Assembly: GCF_000169335.1 (NCBI RefSeq)
Contig: NZ_AAXW01000011.1
Coordinates: 1-64,000, forward strand
Direction: 5' to 3'
Length of the DNA: 64,000 nucleotides
Origin: Crocosphaera chwakensis CCY0110
Lineage (GTDB): Bacteria; Cyanobacteriota; Cyanobacteriia; Cyanobacteriales; Microcystaceae
Shown here: piece by piece, positions 46,724 to 55,568 of the stretch
Numbering within the stretch: position 1 is the stretch's first letter
How the letters are laid out: each line of letters begins with the position of its first letter
The notes under the pieces: generated by a model
What the model was told of the DNA's origin: nothing
What the model saw: only the letters and a program-made list of their open reading frames with translations
Database searches by the model: none
Position numbers and translations under genes: made by a program

Positions 46724-46764
46724 ACTGAAAAACTGATAACTGGTCACTGGTTACTGAATAACTG
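46724..46764. repeat. Intergenic ACTG heptamer-like repeat
   Basis: The 42-base gap between two assembly-line genes is almost wholly made of ATAACTG, GTCACTG, GTTACTG, AATAACTG units. The same TAACTGT theme occurs near 13775 and 16066. Confidence 0.55.
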
Positions 46765-49700
46765 TTACAAAGTCATCTCCTCAACGTCTTCATCTCCTGT
46801 TTCTGGGGTTGAAGTTGTCATCTGAGTGATGGTAATTTGTTCTTGTAAACTATTGGCTAGTTGTTGGATATTGCGATCGCCTAACAGTTGTTCGAGGGAC
46901 GCAGATAACCCCAGATCCCGTTCTAAATGACTTCTTAATTCCATGGCTATCAAGGAGTCTAAAAGGTTGATTAAAGACTGTTCAGTGTCGATCTGTGTGG
47001 GGGATACTTGCAATGAGCGGGCTAAGGTTTGTTTAATATAGGTGGCTATTAAAGCTTTACAATCCCTTGAATCAGCTTTTAAAAGTTGTTGACGAGTAAT
47101 TTTTTGCAGTTTTTGTCCTACATAATCCTTTTTGAGTCTATTTTTTTCAAATTTGACTCGTTTGAGTTCAGCATTGCTGATCTCAGCTATTAAGTTACCG
47201 TCGTCATCATAAAGAAAAAGGTGTCCGAAAACGGTTTCTCCTTGATCTCGATTATCGGTTAACTTGGCGTGACCCCAATAAAGGGGGGTGCAAGGAGTAT
47301 TCGGTGTGTTGGATTTGTGGGAGGTAAAATGGCTTAAGGAGTAAGAACGAAAGCTTTCTAAACCAATAAGTAAGTAAGTAGCTGAATCTTGGTGAAAAAT
47401 GGCTAAAAGTAGTTGAATCCAAGCATCTATTTCTCCTAGGGGCAAAGAATAAGGATTAGGAAAACTAGGATTAATACTAGCTATGGCTTCTTGATCTTTT
47501 CGCCAGATTTGTTCTATTTGTTGACAACTTGAGCCAAGAACAATCCCTTTTTCTTCAAGATTTTTATAGAATCTATCTTTTGGGATAATATCATAATTTA
47601 TATCAGAAATGCAAGCTAAATTTAGATTTTTTTGAGAGTCTTTTGAAATTTCTAGGTTGTCTAAAAAGACGGTTCCTACCGCATGAAGTTTCCAATCAAA
47701 TTGAGAAACATCAGTTTGACTAAAGATTTGAAATTTAATGTTTTTCTCATCTTCAGAGGATAAAATGAGTTGAATGTTATGACTTTTTTCGTTGGCAAAG
47801 GTTAAGGCTTCAATAATTTTTAAATCTTTGACCTCACCCATAGATTGATCCCAAACTTCCTTAATACCTTCTGAGACTATTTCTAGATAGATAACTAAGT
47901 TCATTAAGGGGATACCGTTGATACAATGATCCTTCACTAAAGGTAAGCGATCAAGATTAATAATTGATTGAAATTGAATCGCTTTTAAAGGAGAAACAAT
48001 ACGGCGATCTAGTAGAGGAGAAATAATATTCTTACTAAGTGTAACTTTCCCTCTACTTTCTAGGTTTAAACTCTTGCCTTCGTCATGCCAATATTTTTGT
48101 CTTTGAAAGGGATAAGTTGGTAGAGTGATTTTTCGATAAGTTATCTCTTCAGATTGTTTACTTTTATAAAAGTTAGACCAATCAATATCTAATCCTTGAC
48201 AATATAAAGATTTTAGGGACTCCAAGATTATAGATTCATCAGACTGCTTGGGATAAAGAGAAGACAGCCAAATACGATTACTAAAATCTTCAAAACAGCG
48301 TTGTCCCATTTTAGTTAAAGTTGGCGTTGCACCAATTTCTAAAAACAGCTTATAATCTTGGTTTTCTAAGGTTTTTATCCCGTCAAAAAATTGAACCTTT
48401 TCCATAATATGACGACACCAATAATTAGCATTAGCCATATTCTCAAGCGGTTCCCCTAAATTAGAAATAATATCTATTTTAGGCTGATAATAAGCAATTT
48501 CCTGAGCAACTTGAAAAAAGTCTTTTAATATTGGTTCCATTAATGGGGAATGGAAAGCATGAGAAACTTGAAGAATTTTTGTCTCAATTCCCTCCCTTTC
48601 TAGTTTAGAAACTATATTACTAATCGCTTCTCTTTCTCCAGATATGACTACTTGATTAGGTCCATTAATAGCAGCAATACTTACCTGACTATTTGAATTG
48701 GCAATAATTTCTTTTACCTGATTTTCAGATGTCGATACTGCTACCATTGAGCCATTTTGGGGCAAGTTATTCATCAAACGACCCCGATAAGCAATCAGTT
48801 TTAAAGCATCTTCTAAACTAAAGATACCTGCCACACAAGCTGCTACATATTCCCCCACACTATGACCCATCATAATATCAGGTTCAACGCCCCAAGATTC
48901 CCAAAGTTTAACTAACGCATATTCAAGGGAAAATAAAGCAGGTTGAGTATAAATTGTTTGCTTCAACAAGTTCTGATCTTTTCTTTCATATAAGACCTCT
49001 AATAGAGGCGTTTGTAAATAAGCGTTTAAAATATCATTACATTTATTCAATGTCTCTCGAAACACCGAATAGTTTTGATATAGTTCATGACCCATATTGA
49101 GATACTGAGAGCCTTGTCCTGTAAATAAAAAGGCAATCTTAGGAAGATTTTTATAAGGTTGAGTTTGTTCTAAAGTATCAAAACGACTTAATTCTTGGAG
49201 TAAATCTTTTCTTGTGTTACCCACTGTAGCAAAGCGATAATTAAAATGATCTCGACCTACAGCAGCCGTGTAAAATAAGTCTTCTAAATTAATCTCGGCA
49301 TGATGATTTAAAAAATTGTGATAATTCTTAGCTAAATCTTTTAAACCTCGACTACTTTTAGCTGATAAAGGTAATAGAAAATGACCTTCTGCCTCCTGCC
49401 TCCTTCCTTCTGCCTTCTCATTATTCCATTCCTCAATAATAAGATGAGCATTCGTTCCACTAAACCCAAAAGAACTAACGCCGGCCATCCGTTTTTGACC
49501 CTCTTTAACGTCCCAAGGAGTTGGGTGAGTGGGGATGTGGATGGGTAGCCCTTCAAGCAGTGGATTTAACTGTTTAAGATGTAAATGGGGCGTAATTTGC
49601 TTATTTTGTAATCCCAACACCACTTTAATTAAACTAGCTACCCCTGCAGCCGCTTCTAAATGACCAATATTGGTCTTGACTGACCCCAAGGTTAAGGCGG

Positions 49701-50808
49701 TTTCTCTTTCGTCACCACAGAAAACATCTGTCAACGCTTTAGCTTCGATAGGGTCTCCTAACGAGGTTCCTGTCCCATGAGTTTCGATATAATTAACCTG
49801 AGACGGGTCAACCTGGCCATCTTTAAGGGCAGCCCGAATGCAAGCTTGCTGGGCCTGACCATTAGGAACCGTTAAACCACTACTGCGACCATCTTGGTTC
49901 ATGGCAGTTCCTCGAATAACCCCTAAAAGGTTGTCCCCGTTGGCCACTGCGTCAGATAGGCGTTTTAACACCACCAGTCCACAACCTTCCCCCCTCACGT
50001 AACCATCGGCGGTTGCATCAAAGGTCTTACAATAGCCGTCAGGAGATAAGGCTTTCATTTTTGCAACAGAAACGAGGGTATTGGGGGATAACATTAAAAA
50101 ACTACCCCCCGTTAAAGCCATATCGCATTCTTGCTTGCGTAAGCTTTGACAAGCGAGGTGAATGGCTACTAAAGAAGAAGAACAAGCGGTGTCAATAACC
50201 AAAGAAGGCCCATGAAAGCCGTAATAATGGGAAATGCGTCCAGCAGCAATGCTTAAGGCGTTTCCAGTAGCGGTGTAAACGTCGATGTCATCAGGGTTTC
50301 CCCCAACGGTTCCGTGGCCATATTCGTTGACACTGATGCCCAAAAAAACACCAGTTTGACTCCCCATGAGGGTACTGGGGGCAATGGCTGCGTTTTCTAG
50401 GGCTTCCCAACTCACTTCTAATAATAGTCTTTGTTGGGGATCCATGGGGTTTATTTCCCTAGGAGACAGACCAAAAAATGCCCCGTCAAACTCATCTACT
50501 TTGTCAATGAAACCCCCTCGTTTACTGTAGCTTTTCCCTGGAGTATCAGGGTTATTATCATAATAAGCGTCAATATTCCAGCGATTTTCGGGGATATCGG
50601 TTATGGCATCTATCCCTTGGCATAATCCTTCCCAAAAGGCAGCCGGACTATTGATACCGCCAGGAAAACGGCAACCCATTCCGACGATCGCTATCGGTTC
50701 ACTTTGTAACCGTTCCATTTTCTCTAGTTTAGTCCGCATTTCTTTAACGGCGAGGGCTGCTTTTTGTAGGGGAGAAAGTTGCTTAGATTGATTATTTTGA
50801 CTGTTCAT
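46765..50808 (-). CDS. Type I PKS module: KS, AT, DH-like, ACP
   Basis: 1347 residues. A short N-terminal coiled docking helix (1-35), KS with Cys209 (DTACSSS), His344, His383; AT Ser650 with SHAFHS (malonyl form). Residues about 925-1225 form a double-hotdog DH-like domain: catalytic His961 in DHCINGIPLMN, where the usual HxxxGxxxxP has Asn for Pro, and Asp1128 in LGEIDAWIQ at the place of DxxxQ. There is no KR or ER. ACP Ser1285 (NLLDSL, with Leu for the usual Gly). A DH without KR here, after a KR without DH in the module before, fits a dehydration/cyclisation step on the previous hydroxyl as in methylsalicylate synthase. Confidence 0.88.
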   Translation of the reverse strand: MNSQNNQSKQLSPLQKAALAVKEMRTKLEKMERLQSEPIAIVGMGCRFPGGINSPAAFWEGLCQGIDAITDIPENRWNIDAYYDNNPDTPGKSYSKRGGFIDKVDEFDGAFFGLSPREINPMDPQQRLLLEVSWEALENAAIAPSTLMGSQTGVFLGISVNEYGHGTVGGNPDDIDVYTATGNALSIAAGRISHYYGFHGPSLVIDTACSSSLVAIHLACQSLRKQECDMALTGGSFLMLSPNTLVSVAKMKALSPDGYCKTFDATADGYVRGEGCGLVVLKRLSDAVANGDNLLGVIRGTAMNQDGRSSGLTVPNGQAQQACIRAALKDGQVDPSQVNYIETHGTGTSLGDPIEAKALTDVFCGDERETALTLGSVKTNIGHLEAAAGVASLIKVVLGLQNKQITPHLHLKQLNPLLEGLPIHIPTHPTPWDVKEGQKRMAGVSSFGFSGTNAHLIIEEWNNEKAEGRRQEAEGHFLLPLSAKSSRGLKDLAKNYHNFLNHHAEINLEDLFYTAAVGRDHFNYRFATVGNTRKDLLQELSRFDTLEQTQPYKNLPKIAFLFTGQGSQYLNMGHELYQNYSVFRETLNKCNDILNAYLQTPLLEVLYERKDQNLLKQTIYTQPALFSLEYALVKLWESWGVEPDIMMGHSVGEYVAACVAGIFSLEDALKLIAYRGRLMNNLPQNGSMVAVSTSENQVKEIIANSNSQVSIAAINGPNQVVISGEREAISNIVSKLEREGIETKILQVSHAFHSPLMEPILKDFFQVAQEIAYYQPKIDIISNLGEPLENMANANYWCRHIMEKVQFFDGIKTLENQDYKLFLEIGATPTLTKMGQRCFEDFSNRIWLSSLYPKQSDESIILESLKSLYCQGLDIDWSNFYKSKQSEEITYRKITLPTYPFQRQKYWHDEGKSLNLESRGKVTLSKNIISPLLDRRIVSPLKAIQFQSIINLDRLPLVKDHCINGIPLMNLVIYLEIVSEGIKEVWDQSMGEVKDLKIIEALTFANEKSHNIQLILSSEDEKNIKFQIFSQTDVSQFDWKLHAVGTVFLDNLEISKDSQKNLNLACISDINYDIIPKDRFYKNLEEKGIVLGSSCQQIEQIWRKDQEAIASINPSFPNPYSLPLGEIDAWIQLLLAIFHQDSATYLLIGLESFRSYSLSHFTSHKSNTPNTPCTPLYWGHAKLTDNRDQGETVFGHLFLYDDDGNLIAEISNAELKRVKFEKNRLKKDYVGQKLQKITRQQLLKADSRDCKALIATYIKQTLARSLQVSPTQIDTEQSLINLLDSLIAMELRSHLERDLGLSASLEQLLGDRNIQQLANSLQEQITITQMTTSTPETGDEDVEEMTL
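49382..49416 (-). repeat. Heptamer array in the KS-AT linker of the DH-containing PKS
   Basis: TGACCTT CTGCCTC CTGCCTC CTTCCTT CTGCCTT on the plus strand, encoding EKAEGRRQEAEG in the protein. Confidence 0.8.
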
Positions 50809-50894
50809 TTTTTTGACAATTTTTGTTGATTTACGGTTTTTAAATTAAGTTTTATCTTGGGCTTAATAGTATTAAGACCTTACAAATACTAATA

Positions 50895-53800
50895 CTAGGT
50901 TTCTATAATTTGGTTAAATTCACTATCAATGAAGGCTGATAAATCTTCATCGGAAAGTTGTTCTAGGTCTTGCCAAGAATTTGCTAGTTCTTGTTTTTGC
51001 TGATTTGTACTATCATCATGAATGACTTGACTGTCTTCAAATTGTTCTAAAATATAGTGAGTAATTGCTTCAATATTGGGGTAGTCAAAGGTGAGAGTAT
51101 TAGGAAGCGATCGCCCTAACCGAGTTTGTAAGCGATTTCTAAATTCTAAGGCCATTAATGAATCCATTCCTAAGTCAAAAAAGCCGAGTTGTGGATCTAA
51201 CTTTTCTTGAGTATTTAACCCAAGAGAACGGGTAACATCTTCTTTTATTTTTTCTATTAATCGGGCTTTTCTTTTTTTAGGAGAGAAGGGCTTTAATTGT
51301 TCCCATAAGGTTGTTTTAGGTTGTAAATCATGCTGTTTAATGATCTCAGATAATAACCCATTATTTTGATAAATAGGAAATTGTGATAAAAACTGTTTCC
51401 AGTTCACAGGAAAAACTGTTGTTTGAGTTACCTTTTCTTGCAGTAATTGACCTAAACTATTTAGTCCCTGTTCAATACTTAAAAATTCTACCCCTGCACT
51501 TTTCCACCGCTTTTCCCCTTCAGCTTCTAGATTAGCTGCCATTCCTGTTTCTGACCAAGGCCCCCAATTAATGGTTAATGATGGTAATTTTTGACTTTGG
51601 CGATAATGACATAAGCCATCTAAAAAAGCATTAGCAGTAGCATAATTCCCTTGACCTAGAGAACCTAAAATAGAGGCAATAGAAGAAAAACAAACAAAGA
51701 AATCTAGAGATAAATATTGAGAATATTTATGTAAATTCCATGCTCCCATTACTTTCGGAGAAAGAACTTTTTCAAACCGTGACCAACTTTGATTAATTAA
51801 TACGCCATCATCCAAGCACCCGGCTAAATGAATAATACCCCGTATATTGTCATTTTCTTGTAAGAGGTTAGTCACTGCTTCAGCATCGCAGACATCCACC
51901 TGTTTAACCTCAATAGTGACTCCTTGCTGTTCTAACTCTGTAATAACTGCTTTTGCTTCAGGTTTCGGTTGACTTCGACCCAGTAAAATGAGGTGTTTTG
52001 CTCCATTTTTAACCATCCAAGTGGATAATTTTAGTCCTAACCCTCCTAAACCACCAGTTATTAAGTAAGAACCTTGATCAGAGAAAGACCATAGGAAGTT
52101 GTCTTTCTCCTGCTGTGGTAAGGAGGGGTTAGGGAAGAATGGAACCAAACGAGACACATAACGTTGTTGAGGCGTTAAAGCAATTTCTGAAGCTATTTCT
52201 GGGCTTAATAGTTCTTCTCGTAAACTATTTATTATATTTTCAGTATTATCTACCGAAATATCAACTAAACCGCCCCAAAAATCAGGATATTCTAGAGCAA
52301 TAACCCGGCCTAACCCCCATACCGGTGTTTGTGATAGAGATAAACTGTTAAAAGTTCCCTCAGTCACCACCCATAAGCGAGGAGTCATGTTAAGACGGTT
52401 TAATGCTTGTACCAGATACAAAAGACTGCCACAGTTGCGTAACTGATCATCTTGCACGGTTTGAGGGGTTAATGCGTCAGTTGGGTAACTATTGAGGTTC
52501 CAAAGATGAACAATGCGATCGCAACTCCCAATAGTCTCTAGTACCCGTTGCAAGTCTTGAGGGTTATGAATGTCGATAGTCCATTGTTTCTCTGAGATGC
52601 TTTGATATTGTTGGCCAGGAAAAACCAGATAACAATGATGTCCTTCTGCTTCTAACTGTTGCGCTAGAGTAATAGCGACATTGTTATCATCGGCAAACAG
52701 TAACCAATGGCCGCAAGTTAGTTGCTGAGGTTGGGTTTGTTTGGGTTGAGGTTGCCAAACCTGCTGATAAAAAGCATTTTCAGGTAAAGATAACGGTTTT
52801 TCACGGTTAGGGAGGGTATCAAACCAATAAGACTGTCTTTGGAAGGGATAAGTGGGTAATGGAAGACGACGACGGGGATAGTCTTGATCGAACCCATCCC
52901 AGTCTATGGCGACACCGCAACGGTATAACTTCCCTAAACTCTGTAACAGGGTTTCCCAGTTAGACTGGTTTGATCGCAAGGATGACAACCACATCCCCAC
53001 ATCTTCTGGTAGGCAACGGCGAGCCATTCCTATTAAGGTGGGACTTGGACCAATTTCTAAAAAGATGTCATAGTTTTGTTCATATAACGTTTGCATCCCT
53101 TGAAAAAATTGCACCGTTTGACGACAGTTTTTAAGCCAATAATCAGGGTTAGTTACGTCTTGAGTTTGAATTCGTTTCCCTGTGACAGTAGAAACTATAG
53201 CAATAGTAGGAAGAAAATAGTTGATGTCTTCAGCCACTTCTCTAAACTTATCTAACATCGGTTCAATTAACGCCGAATGAAACCCCTGAGAAACGTTTAA
53301 TAAACGACATTTAATGCCTGAACTTTCTACTTTTTTAAGTGTTTCATTAATAGCTAACTGTTCCCCTGTAATCACACAGCAGCGAGGCCCATTAATAGCA
53401 GCTATTTCTACATCAAATTTTTTTATAATCTGATTAATTTCTATTTCAGAGGCAAAAATAACCGCCATTTTACCCTGTTGCGGTAATGCCTCCATTAATT
53501 TTCCCCTAGCAGCAATCAATTTTAATCCATCTTCTAAACTGAAAACACCAGCGATACAAGCTGCTACATATTCCCCCACACTATGACCCATGACAACATC
53601 AGGCTCAACTCCCCAAGATTGCCACAATTTAGCCAAAGCATATTCAATGGAAAATAAGGCCGGTTGTGTATAAATTGTTTGATCTAAAAGACTATCTCCC
53701 GTCCTCTTATACAAAACATTAACTAAAGACTGATCTAAATAAGATTTTAATAAGCGATCGCATTCATTAATAATATTACGAAATAAAGGAGACGTTTCGT

Positions 53801-55523
53801 ATAACTCTCGTCCCATAGCAATGTATTGAGAACCTTGTCCTGTGAATAAAAAGGCAATTTTTGACAGTTTCCTAACCTTTTCAATAGACTCTGATAAGAT
53901 TTCTAACTGTTGACATAACTCTGGTAGGGTAGCAGCGATCGCATGGCAACGATAGTCAAAATGCGATCGCCCCCTATTGGCGGTATAACAGAGATCAGCT
54001 AAAGAAATTGTCTTATTTTTCGTCAAAAAGCCTCGATATTTAACGATCAGTTCCTGTAAAGCTTCTTTACTCTTCCCTGATAACCCTAAAATCTGCAAAG
54101 GTCGTTCTATTTGTCCATTCTGCTTGTTCCCTGCTCCCTGCTCCCCACTTCTTACAACAGGTGATTCTTCTACAATAATATGGGCATTGGTTCCACTCAT
54201 GCCAAATGAGCTAATACCAGCCATTCTCGGTAAATTATCCTGTCTTACATAGTCCATTCTCCCTTTAGCAATGGTTAACGGAATATTGTCCCAAGAAATC
54301 GCAGGATTAAGGGTTTTCAAATGAAGATGAGCGGGTAGTTGTTGATGTTGCAGACTAAGAATAACCTTGATTAAACTAGCGATACCGGCGGCCGCTTCTA
54401 AATGTCCAATATTGGTCTTAACTGACCCCAAAATTAAGGGATTTTCCGCCGTTCTATTGCAGCCATAGACATTGCTTAATGCTTCTACCTCAATAGGATC
54501 TCCAAGGGCCGTCCCTGTGCCGTGAACCTCGATATAATTAACTTGATGGGGTTCTATTCGTCCGTTGGCTAAAGCGTCTTGAATGACCTTTTCCTGCGCT
54601 AAACCGTTGGGAACCGTTAAACCGCTACTATTCCCGTCATGGTTAATGGCTGTCCCCCGAATTAAACCTAAAATCTGATCTTGATTAGCGATCGCATCTT
54701 GGTATCGTTTTAACACAACCATCCCGCAACCTTCACCCCTTCCGTAACCATCAGCCGAAGCATCAAAGGTTTTACAGCGACCATCCTCTGATAATGCTTG
54801 CATTTGGGATAAAATATCATACATTTGGGGGGCTAACATCAACTGAACCCCTCCTGCTAAGGCTAAAGAACATTCTCTATTCCGCAAGCTTTGACAAGCT
54901 AAATGAACCGCTACCAAAGATGAAGAACAAGCAGTGTCAATAGCTAAGGTTGGTCCCTGGAGTCCTAAATAATAGGAGACCCTTCCGGCGGCCACACTTG
55001 GGGTGTTTCCAGTGAAAGCATAAGCATCTAAAGTCTTGGTTTTTCCTTGGGTTAGCTGTAATTGTAAGTAATCTGAAGAATTTATGCCGATAAATACCCC
55101 TGTTTGGCTATTCTTAAGTTTATTAGGCTCAATACCTCCATATTCCAAGGCTTCCCAACTGACTTCTAATAATAACCGTTGCTGCGGATCTAAGCAGTTG
55201 GCTTCACGAGGAGCAATGTTAAAAAAGGGTGCATCGAACTCATCAACAGCAGTATTTAAAAAGCTGCCAATTTGCTTATTTTGTCCTAATTTTAAGCGTG
55301 ATTCAGAAATAGTTCCAGCCGTATCTTTTTTCTCTTCTAATAATTGCCAAAAGCTTTCGGGATCATTTCCTCCTCCTGGAAAACGACATCCCATCCCTAC
55401 AATAGCAATAGCTTCTGAAGAAGTCTTTTCTTTTTCTATTAGTTTCTTTTGCATTTCTTCTAGGGCGAGAAATGCTTTTTTCAAAGGTGATAATTTGTCA
55501 AAATCTAAAGATTTACTGTCCAT
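50895..55523 (-). CDS. Type I PKS module: KS, AT, KR, ACP
   Basis: 1542 residues from ATG 55523 (a TTG at 55562 would add 13 residues but is less likely). An N-terminal helix DKLSPLKKAFLALEEMQKKL for docking, KS with Cys199 (DTACSSS), AT Ser648 (GHSVG). The AT specificity motif reads SQGFHS where malonyl enzymes have SHAFHS, so its substrate is less certain. A structural KR half is followed by a catalytic KR with GGLGGLG, Ser1281, Tyr1294, Asn1298. The LDD (1237-1239) in HLAGCLDDGVL marks a B-type KR that should give a D-configured alcohol. ACP Ser1455 (GMDSL). No DH or ER. It stands second of three successive PKS modules. Confidence 0.9.
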   Translation of the reverse strand: MDSKSLDFDKLSPLKKAFLALEEMQKKLIEKEKTSSEAIAIVGMGCRFPGGGNDPESFWQLLEEKKDTAGTISESRLKLGQNKQIGSFLNTAVDEFDAPFFNIAPREANCLDPQQRLLLEVSWEALEYGGIEPNKLKNSQTGVFIGINSSDYLQLQLTQGKTKTLDAYAFTGNTPSVAAGRVSYYLGLQGPTLAIDTACSSSLVAVHLACQSLRNRECSLALAGGVQLMLAPQMYDILSQMQALSEDGRCKTFDASADGYGRGEGCGMVVLKRYQDAIANQDQILGLIRGTAINHDGNSSGLTVPNGLAQEKVIQDALANGRIEPHQVNYIEVHGTGTALGDPIEVEALSNVYGCNRTAENPLILGSVKTNIGHLEAAAGIASLIKVILSLQHQQLPAHLHLKTLNPAISWDNIPLTIAKGRMDYVRQDNLPRMAGISSFGMSGTNAHIIVEESPVVRSGEQGAGNKQNGQIERPLQILGLSGKSKEALQELIVKYRGFLTKNKTISLADLCYTANRGRSHFDYRCHAIAATLPELCQQLEILSESIEKVRKLSKIAFLFTGQGSQYIAMGRELYETSPLFRNIINECDRLLKSYLDQSLVNVLYKRTGDSLLDQTIYTQPALFSIEYALAKLWQSWGVEPDVVMGHSVGEYVAACIAGVFSLEDGLKLIAARGKLMEALPQQGKMAVIFASEIEINQIIKKFDVEIAAINGPRCCVITGEQLAINETLKKVESSGIKCRLLNVSQGFHSALIEPMLDKFREVAEDINYFLPTIAIVSTVTGKRIQTQDVTNPDYWLKNCRQTVQFFQGMQTLYEQNYDIFLEIGPSPTLIGMARRCLPEDVGMWLSSLRSNQSNWETLLQSLGKLYRCGVAIDWDGFDQDYPRRRLPLPTYPFQRQSYWFDTLPNREKPLSLPENAFYQQVWQPQPKQTQPQQLTCGHWLLFADDNNVAITLAQQLEAEGHHCYLVFPGQQYQSISEKQWTIDIHNPQDLQRVLETIGSCDRIVHLWNLNSYPTDALTPQTVQDDQLRNCGSLLYLVQALNRLNMTPRLWVVTEGTFNSLSLSQTPVWGLGRVIALEYPDFWGGLVDISVDNTENIINSLREELLSPEIASEIALTPQQRYVSRLVPFFPNPSLPQQEKDNFLWSFSDQGSYLITGGLGGLGLKLSTWMVKNGAKHLILLGRSQPKPEAKAVITELEQQGVTIEVKQVDVCDAEAVTNLLQENDNIRGIIHLAGCLDDGVLINQSWSRFEKVLSPKVMGAWNLHKYSQYLSLDFFVCFSSIASILGSLGQGNYATANAFLDGLCHYRQSQKLPSLTINWGPWSETGMAANLEAEGEKRWKSAGVEFLSIEQGLNSLGQLLQEKVTQTTVFPVNWKQFLSQFPIYQNNGLLSEIIKQHDLQPKTTLWEQLKPFSPKKRKARLIEKIKEDVTRSLGLNTQEKLDPQLGFFDLGMDSLMALEFRNRLQTRLGRSLPNTLTFDYPNIEAITHYILEQFEDSQVIHDDSTNQQKQELANSWQDLEQLSDEDLSAFIDSEFNQIIET
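54126..54146 (-). repeat. Heptamer array in the KS-AT linker of the KR-containing PKS
   Basis: GTTCCCT GCTCCCT GCTCCCC, encoding GEQGAGNK after the end of the KS domain. Confidence 0.7.
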
Positions 55524-55568
55524 TTTAAAATTGGTTGAGATTCTATTTTGCAGATAAATCAAGTTCTA

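Noticed and set aside
55084..55557. Plus-strand 157-codon open frame inside the KR-containing PKS
   Set aside because: Antisense shadow of the KS domain; the translation has no recognisable motif.
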